The notes beneath the pieces are model-generated. The model worked only from the letters and a program-made list of their open reading frames with translations. It ran no database searches and had not been told where the DNA came from. This document shows, one piece after another, positions 26,563-36,368 of a stretch of 64,000 nt of DNA. Numbering within the stretch: the stretch's first letter is position 1; each line of letters starts with the position of its first letter. This DNA comes from Sphingomonas sp. HMP9 (GTDB lineage Bacteria > Pseudomonadota > Alphaproteobacteria > Sphingomonadales > Sphingomonadaceae): the NCBI RefSeq assembly GCF_013374115.1, contig NZ_AP022673.1, positions 3,428,501 to 3,492,500 of the forward strand, written 5' to 3'. The position numbers and the translations under genes were made by a program.

Positions 26563-28008
26563 CTACGATTTTGGAGTGATGCGGGAATAGGCTTGGCGAA
26601 ACGCGGCCTTCTTTTCGGCGAGTGCCGAGACGAGGGCAGGGTCGGGGACGATGCTGTGCGAGACGGGGGGCGCGACGCAGATGTCGGCGGGGTCGCCACC
26701 ATCGACGGCGAGCTGGGCCAGCCGTGCGGCGCCCAGCGCAGGGCCGACTTCGCCGCCTTGAAGGTAGACGAGTTCCACCTCCATCGCCGCTGCGATCACC
26801 TCGCCCCAATAGCGCGATCGCGCGCCGCCGCCGATCACCGCGAGCCGCTCGACGACGGTGCCCGCCTCGCGCAGCACGTCGAGCCCGTCGGCCAGCGCGA
26901 ACGCCACGCCTTCGAGCACCGCCTGCGACAGGCGGCCAGCATCGGTATCGTTGTCGAGATGCAGGAACGCGCCGCGAACCTCCGGGTCGTTGTGCGGCGT
27001 GCGCTCGCCCGAGAGATAGGGGAGGAATATCTCCGGGCCACTGGCGGGGCCGGCGGCCTCGGCGCGTGCGAACAGGTCCGCGGCCCCCGTCGCGCCGGTG
27101 ATCCGTGCGACCCAGTCGATGCACGACGCGGCCGACAGGTGCACCGACATCTGGTGCCACATGCCAGGCAGCGCATGGCAGAAGGCGTGGACCGCGCGCG
27201 CCGGATTGGGGCGAAAGTCGTCGGTTGCGACGAAGATCACGCCGGACGTGCCGAGCGACAGCAGCGCGTCGCCGTCCTTGACCACACCGACACCGACCGC
27301 GCCCGCGGCATTGTCGCTGCCGCCTGCCGCGACCGGGACCTGCGGCATGCCCCAGAGCTCGGCCACCTCGGCGGTGAGCGTGCCGGTGATCTCCGATCCC
27401 TCGAACAGGGCCGGCATCTGCGCCTGCGTCAATCCGCACGCAGCGAGTATCTCGTCGCTCCAGCAGCGGCCACCGACGTCGAGCCACAAGGTGCCGGCAC
27501 TGTCCGACAGGTCCGATGCCTTGTCGCCGGTCATCAGCAGCCGGACATAGTCCTTGGGCAGCAGCACGGTGGCGATCTTCGCGAAGACATCTGGCTCATG
27601 CTCGCGCACCCAGAGCAGCTTCGGCGCGGTGAAGCCGGGCATCGCGATGTTGCCCGCGATCGTGCGGAGATCGGGAACGGCGCGCTCCAGGGCCAGGCAT
27701 TCGGCGAAGCAGCGACCGTCGTTCCACAGGATCGCCGGGCGGAGCGGACGGTCATCGGCGTCGAGCAACGTCGCGCCGTGCATCTGGCCGGCGAGTCCGA
27801 CGCCGCGCACGGAGCGGCGGACGCCCGGGTCGATCGCCTGCACCGCGGCGGTGGTCGCCTGCCACCACGCATCCGGATCCTGTTCGGACCAGAGCGGGTG
27901 CGGCCGCTGCACGGTCAGCGCGGCGGTACCCTGGCCGACCACGCTGCCGTGCGTGTCGAGCACCACGGCCTTGACACCCGAGGTGCCGATATCGATTCCG
28001 AGGAACAT
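26563..28008 (-). CDS. xylB: xylulokinase
   Basis: A 481-residue FGGY-family kinase phosphorylating D-xylulose to xylulose 5-phosphate for the pentose phosphate pathway. [11 protein letters not shown] (4-14) is the phosphate-binding loop; GQMHG (74-78) and WNDGR (95-99) are substrate-site motifs specific for xylulokinases; [11 protein letters not shown] carries the catalytic-base region; GGGARSRYW is the ATP-site motif. The ATG at 28008 overlaps the stop of the upstream GH43 gene (ATGA), indicating coupling. Together with xylA it shows the isomerase route rather than an oxidative Weimberg route. Confidence 0.96.
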   Translation of the reverse strand: MFLGIDIGTSGVKAVVLDTHGSVVGQGTAALTVQRPHPLWSEQDPDAWWQATTAAVQAIDPGVRRSVRGVGLAGQMHGATLLDADDRPLRPAILWNDGRCFAECLALERAVPDLRTIAGNIAMPGFTAPKLLWVREHEPDVFAKIATVLLPKDYVRLLMTGDKASDLSDSAGTLWLDVGGRCWSDEILAACGLTQAQMPALFEGSEITGTLTAEVAELWGMPQVPVAAGGSDNAAGAVGVGVVKDGDALLSLGTSGVIFVATDDFRPNPARAVHAFCHALPGMWHQMSVHLSAASCIDWVARITGATGAADLFARAEAAGPASGPEIFLPYLSGERTPHNDPEVRGAFLHLDNDTDAGRLSQAVLEGVAFALADGLDVLREAGTVVERLAVIGGGARSRYWGEVIAAAMEVELVYLQGGEVGPALGAARLAQLAVDGGDPADICVAPPVSHSIVPDPALVSALAEKKAAFRQAYSRITPKS

Positions 28009-29144
28009 CAGTTGACGAACGGATCGATGGTCGGGATCGAGCCGTCGGGTGCGAACTTCAGTTCGGTCACCTTGACGTTGCGCAGGTGGTTCTTGTTGCT
28101 GAGCTGCGTATCCGCATAGAACAGCCACCATTTGTTGTTCCACTCGATGATCGAATGGTGGCTCGTCCAGCCCTGTACCGGCTTCAGGATATGGCCCTTG
28201 TAGGTGAACGGACCGTACGGGTTGTCGCCGATCGCATAGTTGAGGAAGTGCGTGTCGCCGGTCGAGTAGGTGTAGTAATATTTGCCGCCGCGCTGGAAGA
28301 CCCAGGACGCCTCGAAGAAGCGCTTCTCATGATCACCACCGAGGACGGGCTTGCCGGCCTCGTCGAGGATCTGGACGTCGCGCGGCGTCTCGGCAAAGCT
28401 CTTCATGTCGGGGTTGAGCTTGGCGATCTTGCCCGACAGCGCGGGCTGGTCGTCCTTACCCAGATCGGTGTCCGAGCCGTTGGCGTCGAACTTGCCGTCC
28501 TTCCAGCGCTGCAGCTGGCCGCCCCAGATCCCGCCGAAATACATGTAGCTCGCGCCGGTCGCGTCGGTGAATACCGCCGGATCCATCGAGAAGCTGCCGG
28601 CGATCGGCTTGGGATCGGCCTTGAACGGGCCGGTCGGGCTTTTCGACGTGGCGACGCCGATCCGGAACGTGCCGAGGCCGTTCTTGTCGAGCATCTTGTC
28701 GCGGACCGGGAAGTACAGGAAATACGTCCCGTTCTTGTAGGCGGCATCGGGCGCCCACATCTGCTTTGACGCCCAGGGCACGTCCTTCACGTCGAGCGCG
28801 ACGCCATTGACCTTCACCGGGCCGCCAATGCGGTCCATGCTCAGGACGCGGTAGTCGCGCATCGCATATTGATTGCCGAGATCGTCGTCGCCGATGCCAG
28901 CGTCGATGTCATGGCTCGGATAGACGTAGATCTTGCCGTTGAAGACATGCGCCGACGGATCGGCAGTGTAGATGCTGGTGACGAGCGGCTGCGACAGATA
29001 GGGCTTGCCGTCGGGGCTACGCGGTTCCTTGCCGGCGGACGCGGTTTTTGCTGGGGCGTTGGTGCCGCTGGTCTGGGCGAGGGCGATCGTCCCCGTTGCT
29101 GCAAATGCGGCAATGACGAGCGTAGGCGCGAGGCTGAAACGCAT
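28008..29144 (-). CDS. secreted glycoside hydrolase family 43 protein (xylosidase/arabinofuranosidase type)
   Basis: A 378-residue exported enzyme with signal peptide MRFSLAPTLVIAAFAATGTIALAQ and a five-bladed GH43 propeller. TADPSAHVFNGKIYVYPSHD carries the catalytic-base aspartate, GSFSMDPAVFTDATGASYMYFG the pKa-modulating aspartate, and EKRFFEASWVFQRGGKYYYTYS the acid glutamate. Substrates of related enzymes are xylo-oligosaccharides or arabinosyl side chains. The ATG at 29144 starts the signal peptide. It is the first gene of the GH43-xylB-xylA operon, with a candidate LacI operator 61 nt upstream. Confidence 0.9.
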   Translation of the reverse strand: MRFSLAPTLVIAAFAATGTIALAQTSGTNAPAKTASAGKEPRSPDGKPYLSQPLVTSIYTADPSAHVFNGKIYVYPSHDIDAGIGDDDLGNQYAMRDYRVLSMDRIGGPVKVNGVALDVKDVPWASKQMWAPDAAYKNGTYFLYFPVRDKMLDKNGLGTFRIGVATSKSPTGPFKADPKPIAGSFSMDPAVFTDATGASYMYFGGIWGGQLQRWKDGKFDANGSDTDLGKDDQPALSGKIAKLNPDMKSFAETPRDVQILDEAGKPVLGGDHEKRFFEASWVFQRGGKYYYTYSTGDTHFLNYAIGDNPYGPFTYKGHILKPVQGWTSHHSIIEWNNKWWLFYADTQLSNKNHLRNVKVTELKFAPDGSIPTIDPFVN

Positions 29145-29204
29145 CGGTCCGTGGTCCTTCCTAATGTTCACCATCTGCTGTGGTGTCGAGCTTCGATGTG
29201 TTTG

Positions 29205-29232
29205 GGTAGCGCTACCGCACGAAACGTGTCAA
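29205..29232 (-). promoter_or_regulatory. promoter with LacI-type operator upstream of GH43-xylB-xylA
   Basis: On the minus strand TTGACA (29232-29227) is followed 17 nt later by a weak -10 hexamer (CTACCC, 29209-29204). A perfect 12-bp palindrome, GGTAGCGCTACC (29205-29216), overlaps that -10. The layout suits repression by a LacI-family protein, with release by a xylose-derived ligand. Confidence 0.55.
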
Positions 29233-29304
29233 TACTTAGCACGTGGGTCGGACGACTGTCGACACGACCTGAATCGCATGCCGTGTTGACTACGTGCGCG
29301 TGGC

Positions 29305-30960
29305 TCACTTCAGCCATGCGTAGGGACCGACCAGCGTGCCGACGAAACCGCCCGCGGTCTTGGTGCTGAGGAAGCGGGCATCGACGTCGCGCGCCAGCGT
29401 TCGCTTGCCGCCGGCACCACCATAGTCGAACGCCATCGTGCCGCCGTTCGCACGGATCGTCAGCGTGATCGGGCCTGCACCCATGACGGGAGCCGAGCCG
29501 ACCAACCGCTCCGTGCCCTTGTCGTTGGTGTAGAGCGCGACGACGGACTTGCCGGCGATCCGTGTGATCCCGAAGAACAGGTAATTCGCGTCGCTCTGCA
29601 TCGCGACCAGGCCGGCGCGATCGCCATCGGTGTCAGGCGCGAATCGGACCGTCGTGGCCATCGTCGCGATGTGATGTTGCTGCCGGCGTCCGACGAACGA
29701 CGGCACGCGCGACAGATCGCCGATGCGTCCGCCGCGGTCGAGGATCAGGTCGCCGTGATCGAGCCGGTAGAAGGGGGCCTTGGGCGTGCGTACGCCGACC
29801 CATTGCATCGCCAGCGTGCTGCCATCGAAGCTGTCGACATAGCGAAAGTCGCCGCTCGTCGGGATGTCGCTCGGCGGGCTTGCGGGCAGCTTGGGCTTGG
29901 TGCCGACGAAGGGAACCGGTTGTCCCTTCGGCAGGATGATCGGCCAGCCGTTCTTCCATGTTACCGGTAACAGAAACGTCTCGCGGCCGATGTTGTAAGA
30001 GTCGCCCTCATACGGGCGCACGCCGAGGAAGGTCGCGTACCAGTCGCCGTTCTGCGTCTCGACGAGCTTGGCATGGCCGGTCGAGGTGACCGGATTGGCG
30101 CGCGCAGGGTCGAGATCGCGCTGCGTCAGGATCGGATTGCCCGCGAACGGGACGTAGGGCCCGCGGAGTGACGTCGACCGTAGCGCGACTTGAGAATGGT
30201 TGACGCTGGTGCCGCCCTCGGCTGCGGTCAGGTAATAATAGCCGTCCTTGCGGAAGATGTGCGGGCCCTCGATCCAGACCGGCTTCTTGGCGATGTCGAC
30301 GCCGCCATTGATCAGCTGCGTGCTGTCGCCGACCATTTTCCCTGCGCGCCAGTCATATTCCTGGATCCAGATCGCGCGGTGGCCGTCGTAGCGCGGCGGC
30401 TCGGCAGGGGCGCGGTTGTTGAGGATATAGGCCTTGTCGCCTTCCCAGTAGATCGACGGGTCGATGCCTTCGAACGGCAGCCATGTCGGGTTCGACCAGG
30501 GTCCCGCCGGGTCCTTGGCGGTGATGACGAAATTGCCTCTGCACGCGACGCACGTGTTGACGATGTAGAAGACGCCGTCGTGATACGAGATGTCGGGGGC
30601 GAACACCGCCTCCGACGTGCGCATGCCGGTGAAGTCGAGCTGCTCCGGCCGGTCGATCGCGTTGCCGATCTGCGTCCAGTTCACCAGGTCCTTCGAACGG
30701 AAGATCGGCAAGCCCGGGTAATGCGCGAACGAGGACAGGACGAGGTAATAGTCATCGCCGACGCGCGTCACCGACGGATCGGGATAATAGCCCGACAGGA
30801 TCGGGTTGCGATACTGGCCGGGGCCGACGGTGACCTTCTCCTGCGTATGGCCGTCATAGCTGAAGCTGCTGAACCGCGGCGCGTCGCTCGCGAACGCGGG
30901 CGTCCCAAGACCGAGACCGGCGAGCAGTGCGAGCGACGGGCGTTTCATGGCGGGTCTCAT
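29305..30960 (-). CDS. secreted glycoside hydrolase family 43 protein with C-terminal beta-sandwich domain
   Basis: A 551-residue enzyme with a signal peptide (KRPSLALLAGLGLGTPAFAS). The N-terminal propeller (about 50-370) shows YRNPILSGYYPDPSVTRVGDDYYLV (base), GIDPSIYWEGDKAYI and KPVWIEGPHIFRKDGYYYLTAAEGG (acid), as in beta-xylosidases and arabinofuranosidases. The C-terminal part (about 385-551, RYVDSFDGSTLAMQWVGVRTPK) matches the beta-sandwich that contributes to the active site in XynB-type GH43. The start at 30960 overlaps the GH9 stop (ATGA); an internal ATG at 30948 is possible. Likely exported to the periplasm or surface. Confidence 0.9.
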   Translation of the reverse strand: MRPAMKRPSLALLAGLGLGTPAFASDAPRFSSFSYDGHTQEKVTVGPGQYRNPILSGYYPDPSVTRVGDDYYLVLSSFAHYPGLPIFRSKDLVNWTQIGNAIDRPEQLDFTGMRTSEAVFAPDISYHDGVFYIVNTCVACRGNFVITAKDPAGPWSNPTWLPFEGIDPSIYWEGDKAYILNNRAPAEPPRYDGHRAIWIQEYDWRAGKMVGDSTQLINGGVDIAKKPVWIEGPHIFRKDGYYYLTAAEGGTSVNHSQVALRSTSLRGPYVPFAGNPILTQRDLDPARANPVTSTGHAKLVETQNGDWYATFLGVRPYEGDSYNIGRETFLLPVTWKNGWPIILPKGQPVPFVGTKPKLPASPPSDIPTSGDFRYVDSFDGSTLAMQWVGVRTPKAPFYRLDHGDLILDRGGRIGDLSRVPSFVGRRQQHHIATMATTVRFAPDTDGDRAGLVAMQSDANYLFFGITRIAGKSVVALYTNDKGTERLVGSAPVMGAGPITLTIRANGGTMAFDYGGAGGKRTLARDVDARFLSTKTAGGFVGTLVGPYAWLK

Positions 30961-33518
30961 CGGGTTGCGCTCGCCGTCTGGGTCGGCTTGGATCCGGCAG
31001 CGGCGGCAAGCTCCTGCGCGGCTTGCGCGAGTTCGATCCACATCGCGCCTTCGGGAATGACATATTCGTTCTCGCCCCAGAAGAACGGCCAGTCCTCATG
31101 GTTCTCGGGAAAGTCCGGCTTGATGACCAGCACGCCTGGTACCACGCCGCCGGCGATGAACGAGAAGTCGGCGCGGTTGTTGCCATAGGCGACTTCCTTC
31201 GAGACGGTGCCGACGGCGGAGACGAACGACACATCGGACGCGGGGTGGTTGCCGACCAGGAACTCGAGCCCGCGGAACACTGCGTCGGCGGGCATGATCT
31301 CCGGGAACGCCTTGTGCAGCGCGTAGGCGTTCATCGCCGTGCCAAGCACGGTGCCGCTGCCTGCCCAGCCGCCGGTGGTGATCGGCACGCCGAACGGATT
31401 GGCCTTGGCGGCCGTATCGGCGGAGGCGGCATAGGCGCGCACCGCGGGGATCATCGCCGCGCGATAGGCTGGCGGCATGAACGGGATCGCCGCCACCGCA
31501 TCGCGCAGCGTGAAGGCGAACGTCTTTTCCATCGCCGGCCACAGCGACTGGACCGCCGCAGCGTAGCGCGGATCGCGCGTCGTACGCAGCAGTTCGACGG
31601 CGGCGGAAAAGCGCTCGGCATCGAGTGGCCCGCCGGTGGTGTTGCCATGCTGGTACATATCGGGCGCATGCGACTGTTCCTCTGCCCAGGTTCGCGTCGC
31701 GATCCCGAGCGCTTTCTTCGCCAGCGCCGGATCGACCTCGGCGAGCGCGCGCGATGCGGCGGCGAGCCCTGCGATCGAGCCATAGTTCAGCGCGGAGGCC
31801 TTGGTCGTGAATGCCCAGCGATCGTCGGGCGTCCCGCTGCGGCCGCCCTTTTCCTCACCGAGCTTCAGCGCGGGATCGTAGACCAGCCCGTCGGTCTTGG
31901 TCGAGGCATCGCCGAGATGCGTGTATTGCGCGACGTCGGGTTCGACGATGCCGTGGATCGCATGGCCGACCGCGTCGAACTGCGCGACGAGTTGCAGCGT
32001 GCCGTGGCGGATCTGCTGGACCAGATCGGGCGTGCCGTCGGGGACGTGGATCTCGGTCTTGCGGCGCGTCCAGTCGATCGCGGTCGTATCGCGCATCGGG
32101 TGCCAGCGCTCCCAGCTGTCGACCAGCGAGCGGATCACCTGATATTGCGATTGGGTGCGGATGTCATAGTCGCCCGCGTCGAACCAGCCGCCGACCGCGA
32201 GGCCGGGGATATGCTCGCCCGACTTGAACCGCGTGTCGGTGGTCGGGCCCTGCGCGTAGAGATCGATATGCTCGTGGTCGGTCGGTGCCTGCCGCGCATC
32301 GTCGCGGTGCGCGTCGCCATGCCAGACGCGGTAGCCCTCATTGACGAACATATGGTCCATCGCGACCGGGAAATAGACGTCGAGCGTCGGGTGCCAGGCG
32401 CCGGCATAGGCGTCGGCGGCGATGCGGAACGGCGCGGTACGCGTGCTGCCATAGTCGAGCACATAGGTGCCGGGTTGGCGGACCGCGCTGAAATCGAGTT
32501 GCAGATAGCTGTAGCGCAGATAGTCGCCCCAGCGCTTGGCGGGCGTGGTCGGCACGGGCGTCATGCTGCCATCCTCGCCGACGCGGAGCAGGCGCGCGGG
32601 CAGCATGCGGCGATCGTTGCGATCGAGTTCGATCGTCGCGACCTTGCGCGCGTCGGGCGTATAGCCGAGCTGCGAATGCGCGATTACGGGGTCGCGCAGC
32701 CAGCCCGGTACGCTGTTCGGCTGGATCGTCCATTCGAGCACAGTGCCGGTGCGCCCGGCCGGGAGCAGCGAGCGGAGGACGAACCAGCCATTCTGTGCCT
32801 GGTTGCGCCCGTCGAACAACTGTACTTCCGCGGTCGATCGGATCGTCACGCGGCGAGCCGGGTCCTCGGGCGCGAGGACGAAGCGGCTGCCCTTGGCGAT
32901 CGCGGTCGGCTCGGCGCCGGGCCCTTCCGTGCGACCGCTCGCCGCGTTGCGTTGCGGCGTCCGGATCATCGCGTCGGCGGGATAGACCGGGAATGCGCCG
33001 CTGACCCCGTCCGCCATATAGCTATGGTGGAAATAGGCGGCGGGGAGGAATTCGAGGTTGAACCCGGCGTTGCCCGCAAGTGCGGCCGGCACGGGTTGGT
33101 CGAGGATCACCGAGACGGCGACCGCGCCGCCGCGCTTTTCCGAGCGGACGCGGTAGCGCCATTTATAGTCGGGATATTCGAGTGTGACCGTGATCGCGCC
33201 GGTCGCGGCGTCGATCTTCCGGTCGACCAGGCGCCCGATCGCGTCCCATTGGCCGGGCGTTGACGACAGGCGGACGTCGCCATTGGTGGCGATCCGTTCG
33301 CCCTGCTGGATGATCTCGACGCCGCTGATCTTCGAATCGGCGAACAGGCCGTCATACCAATTGGAAAACACGAGGACGTTGGCGGCCGGCGCCTCATAGT
33401 AACCGGCGGCGTTGAGCGTCAGGTCGGTCGACGCCGCGCGTGGGCTTGTCTGAGCGGTCGCGGGCGCGGTGCTCGCCAGCAGGGTCGCGATCAGGCAGAA
33501 TGCGGATTTGGCCGCCAT
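30957..33518 (-). CDS. secreted glycoside hydrolase family 9 protein
   Basis: An 853-residue enzyme with signal peptide MAAKSAFCLIATLLASTAPATAQ. After a long N-terminal beta-rich region (about 25-280) comes a cellulase N-terminal Ig-like domain (about 285-385, AHSQLGYTPDARKVATIELD). The (alpha/alpha)6 GH9 domain follows, with GGWFDAGDYDIRT (catalytic-base aspartates near 447-450), GNHPASDVSFVSAVGT and WGENEYVIPEGA (acid glutamate near 817). GH9 enzymes are inverting beta-1,4-glucanases. With xylan- and fucose-related neighbours, activity on xyloglucan or mixed glucan is plausible but unproven. It is the first gene of its minus-strand pair and divergent from the esterase operon. Confidence 0.88.
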   Translation of the reverse strand: MAAKSAFCLIATLLASTAPATAQTSPRAASTDLTLNAAGYYEAPAANVLVFSNWYDGLFADSKISGVEIIQQGERIATNGDVRLSSTPGQWDAIGRLVDRKIDAATGAITVTLEYPDYKWRYRVRSEKRGGAVAVSVILDQPVPAALAGNAGFNLEFLPAAYFHHSYMADGVSGAFPVYPADAMIRTPQRNAASGRTEGPGAEPTAIAKGSRFVLAPEDPARRVTIRSTAEVQLFDGRNQAQNGWFVLRSLLPAGRTGTVLEWTIQPNSVPGWLRDPVIAHSQLGYTPDARKVATIELDRNDRRMLPARLLRVGEDGSMTPVPTTPAKRWGDYLRYSYLQLDFSAVRQPGTYVLDYGSTRTAPFRIAADAYAGAWHPTLDVYFPVAMDHMFVNEGYRVWHGDAHRDDARQAPTDHEHIDLYAQGPTTDTRFKSGEHIPGLAVGGWFDAGDYDIRTQSQYQVIRSLVDSWERWHPMRDTTAIDWTRRKTEIHVPDGTPDLVQQIRHGTLQLVAQFDAVGHAIHGIVEPDVAQYTHLGDASTKTDGLVYDPALKLGEEKGGRSGTPDDRWAFTTKASALNYGSIAGLAAASRALAEVDPALAKKALGIATRTWAEEQSHAPDMYQHGNTTGGPLDAERFSAAVELLRTTRDPRYAAAVQSLWPAMEKTFAFTLRDAVAAIPFMPPAYRAAMIPAVRAYAASADTAAKANPFGVPITTGGWAGSGTVLGTAMNAYALHKAFPEIMPADAVFRGLEFLVGNHPASDVSFVSAVGTVSKEVAYGNNRADFSFIAGGVVPGVLVIKPDFPENHEDWPFFWGENEYVIPEGAMWIELAQAAQELAAAAGSKPTQTASATR

Positions 33519-33575
33519 GGTTTTTCCTCTCCGGTATCGTCATGCGGCGTTGGATTCGCCCGCTATTCGCTCGAC

Positions 33576-33660
33576 TATAGCGCTAACAATCGCAGACGCC
33601 ACCCGCTGTCGCCTTTGCCATATGGACAGGGTAGCGGTATCACCCTAATACTCATACAAG
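33576..33660. promoter_or_regulatory. divergent regulatory region with operator-like sites
   Basis: The 217-nt gap between the divergent GH9 and esterase genes contains the palindrome TAGCGCTA (33578-33585), an imperfect GGTAGCGGTATC (33630-33641) and ACTCATACAA (33650-33659). The AGCGCT core repeats the motif upstream of the xylA operon and of the TonB receptor; the ACTCATACAA motif recurs at 47764-47773. Confidence 0.5.
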
Positions 33661-33735
33661 GTTGCAAAGGGCACGCGACGGTTTCGGTTTCGGGACGTCG
33701 GAGAATGCCAGCACGCAATCGACAGGGAGAAGAGG

Positions 33736-35391
33736 ATGACCGGGCCAACCGTCGATCGTCGTCGTGCGATGTTTGCATCGATCGCCACCGGGGCAGGGCT
33801 GATGCTGCCCGCCATCGGTCGCGCGCAGCCTGCGCCCGGATCGTCCGCTTCGCGCGCCGGCAGTTGCTCGACGCCACAATCGGCGATCGCGCGGACGCAA
33901 TACGGGCCGGTTCGCGGCTATGTCTCGGACGGCGTCTACACCTTCAAGGGCGTGCCTTACGGCGCGGACACCGGCGGCGAGAATCGCTGGCTGCCTGCCA
34001 AGCCGCCAAAGCGCTGGACCGAGACTCGCGACACGCTGTCCTATGGCGCGAACTGCCCGCAGACGCTGCATGATTTCAGCGCGGTCGAGCATACGTTCCT
34101 CCAGCAATGGACCGACGGGTTCGTCGGCGAGGACATGCTCAAGCTGAACGTCTGGACGCCGTCGCTCTCGGGCAAGCGGCCGGTGATGGTGTATTTCCAC
34201 GGCGGCGGGTTCGCGTTCGGATCGTCGTACGAACTCGCGTCGCACGACGGTGCGCAGATGGCGCGGCATCATGACGTGGTGCAGGTGTCGATCAACCACC
34301 GGCTGAACGTGCTCGGGTTCCTCGACCTGACCGAAGTCGGCGGCGCGGCGTATAAGGAGTCGGTCAACGTCAGCATGACCGATTGCGTCGCGGCGTTGCG
34401 CTGGGTGCAGGAGAACATCGCGCGGTTTGGCGGCGATCCCGACACGGTGATGATCTACGGCCAGTCGGGCGGCGGGTCGAAGGTGACGACGTTGCTCGGC
34501 ATGGCGACCGGCAAGGGCCTGATCCACCGCGCGGCGGTGCAATCGGGCGGGGGCGGGTCGCTGCCGACCGCCGAACAGTCGCGCGAGTTCTCGCGGCGCG
34601 TGCTGCGCGAATTGAGTATCGGACCGAAGGATCTGGGCGCGCTGCAGCGGATCGCCTGGAAGCCGCTGTTCGAGGCGGGCAACAAGGTCGCGACCGAGAT
34701 CAACGGACCGCGCGGGCCGATGGGGCCTTCGCTGACCCCGCGCGTGGGCTGGAACCCGACGCTCGACGGCAAGGTGATCGACGTCCGCTCCTACTCCGAA
34801 ATAGCGCCCGAGGTGTCGCGCGACGTACCCGTGATGATCGGCAACGTTAGCGAGGAGGGCATGCGCTGGGGCTATAACCCGAGCGAGACGCAGTGGCGAA
34901 CCGATCTCACGACGCAGATGGGTGGCGACAAGGCGGGGCGGCTGATCGCGGCGATGAAACAGGCGCACCCCGAAAAGGCCGTGCGGACGTTGGCGTACGG
35001 CGTGCAGGGCCTGCAGAACCGCAACCGCGTGCAGGACATGGTGCGGCTGAAACACGCGCAGCGCGGCGCGCCGGTGTACCAATATCTGTTCCAGTGGCAG
35101 TCGCCGCAACTCGGCGGCGTCGCCGGCGCGTGGCACACCGCCGATCTCGCCTTCTGCTTCGACAACACCGCGCTCTGCGACCAGGGCACCGGCAACTCGG
35201 CCGAAGCGCAGCGCGTCGCACGGACCATGTCGACGGCGTGGGCGAACTTCGCGCGGACCGGCAATCCGAGCCAGCCGGGCTTCAGCTGGACGCCGACCGA
35301 TCCGCAGCGCTGCCAGACGATGGTGTTCGATGCCACGAGCCGCATGGTCGACGATCCCGAGGCGGCCGCGCGGCGCATCCTGCTGTCGTGA
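33736..35391 (+). CDS. type B carboxylesterase
   Basis: A 551-residue exported alpha/beta hydrolase of the carboxylesterase/lipase family. A DRRRAMFASIATGAGLMLPAIGRA leader resembles a Tat or Sec signal. The oxyanion-hole motif is VYFHGGGFAFGS, the nucleophile elbow is YGQSGGGS (serine near 243), and the C-terminal AGAWHTADLAFCFDN block carries the catalytic histidine. In this setting it probably removes acyl groups (acetyl or feruloyl type) from hemicellulose. It is the first gene of a plus-strand operon of esterases and glycosidases. Confidence 0.88.
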   Translation: MTGPTVDRRRAMFASIATGAGLMLPAIGRAQPAPGSSASRAGSCSTPQSAIARTQYGPVRGYVSDGVYTFKGVPYGADTGGENRWLPAKPPKRWTETRDTLSYGANCPQTLHDFSAVEHTFLQQWTDGFVGEDMLKLNVWTPSLSGKRPVMVYFHGGGFAFGSSYELASHDGAQMARHHDVVQVSINHRLNVLGFLDLTEVGGAAYKESVNVSMTDCVAALRWVQENIARFGGDPDTVMIYGQSGGGSKVTTLLGMATGKGLIHRAAVQSGGGGSLPTAEQSREFSRRVLRELSIGPKDLGALQRIAWKPLFEAGNKVATEINGPRGPMGPSLTPRVGWNPTLDGKVIDVRSYSEIAPEVSRDVPVMIGNVSEEGMRWGYNPSETQWRTDLTTQMGGDKAGRLIAAMKQAHPEKAVRTLAYGVQGLQNRNRVQDMVRLKHAQRGAPVYQYLFQWQSPQLGGVAGAWHTADLAFCFDNTALCDQGTGNSAEAQRVARTMSTAWANFARTGNPSQPGFSWTPTDPQRCQTMVFDATSRMVDDPEAAARRILLS

Positions 35392-35425
35392 GCGTGGTGT
35401 GACGGACGATTTGATGGAGAAGACA

Positions 35426-36346
35426 ATGCGTTGGGCGATCGGATGCGGACTATTTGCCGGCGCGCTGGCACTGGCGACACCGGTCATGGCGCAGGACGCG
35501 CGGATGACCGTGACGGCGACTCCGGCCGAGCCGAGCGCGATCCCGCTCAACACCGGCGGGGTGAAGGGGCAGGCCGCACCCGAGGCGTGGTTCAGCCAGT
35601 ACGGGGTCGCGATGACGCGCAACGTCACGACTGCGACGCTGACGCCGTTCCTGCCCGATCCGGCCAAGGCGACGGGGGCGGCGGTGATCGTCGCGCCGGG
35701 CGGCGGCTTCCTGATGCTGTCGATGGAGAATGAGGGCTGGCGCGTGGCCAAGGCGCTCGCCGACCGGGGGATCGCGGCGTTCGTGCTGAAATACCGGTTG
35801 AAGCCGACCCCGGCGGACATGGGCGGGTTCGAGCGATCGGTCACGGCGATGTTCGCCGGTGCCGCGCAGCCGCAGCGACGGATGAGCCCGGACGAGGCGA
35901 TCGCCGGGCTCGGCGATCAGATCGCGGACGCGCGCGCTGCGGTCGCCATGGTGCGGGCGCGCGCAACCGAGTGGAAGATCGACCCTGCCCGCGTCGGGAT
36001 GGTCGGCTTCTCGGCAGGGGCGATGACGACGATGGCGACCACGCTGGCAGCCCCCGACACGCATCTGGCCTTCATCGCGCCGATCTACGGATCGATGGAG
36101 GCGGTGAGCGTGCCAGCCGACGCGCCGCCGCTGTTCGCGGTGCTCGCCGCCAATGACCCGCTGTTCGCCAACAAGGGATTCGGCCTGATCGAGTCCTGGC
36201 AGAAGGCGGGCAAGCCGGTCGAGTTCCACCTTTACCAGGCGGGCGGGCACGGCTTCGGGCTCGGCAAGACGGGCACCACCAGCACCGGCTGGTTCGAGGA
36301 TTTCATGCACTGGCTCGACGCCAACGGCATGCTCGTACGGCGATGA
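35426..36346 (+). CDS. secreted alpha/beta hydrolase, acetylxylan-esterase-like
   Basis: A 306-residue protein with signal peptide MRWAIGCGLFAGALALATPVMAQ. GAAVIVAPGGGFLMLSMENEG is the oxyanion-loop region, VGMVGFSAGAMTT is the nucleophile elbow (GFSAG), and LYQAGGHGFGLG carries the catalytic histidine, all as in the BD-FAE/acetylxylan-esterase-like group. It would deacetylate xylo-oligosaccharides. The ATG at 35426 is preferred because GGAGA lies 7 nt upstream; an ATG at 35414 lacks this and spoils the signal peptide start. Confidence 0.85.
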   Translation: MRWAIGCGLFAGALALATPVMAQDARMTVTATPAEPSAIPLNTGGVKGQAAPEAWFSQYGVAMTRNVTTATLTPFLPDPAKATGAAVIVAPGGGFLMLSMENEGWRVAKALADRGIAAFVLKYRLKPTPADMGGFERSVTAMFAGAAQPQRRMSPDEAIAGLGDQIADARAAVAMVRARATEWKIDPARVGMVGFSAGAMTTMATTLAAPDTHLAFIAPIYGSMEAVSVPADAPPLFAVLAANDPLFANKGFGLIESWQKAGKPVEFHLYQAGGHGFGLGKTGTTSTGWFEDFMHWLDANGMLVRR

Positions 36347-36368
36347 CACCATGGCAGGGGAGACGGAT

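Noticed and set aside
33652..35844. 730-codon minus-strand open frame opposite the esterase genes
   Set aside because: Antisense to two recognisable hydrolases; no ribosome-binding site or family signature.
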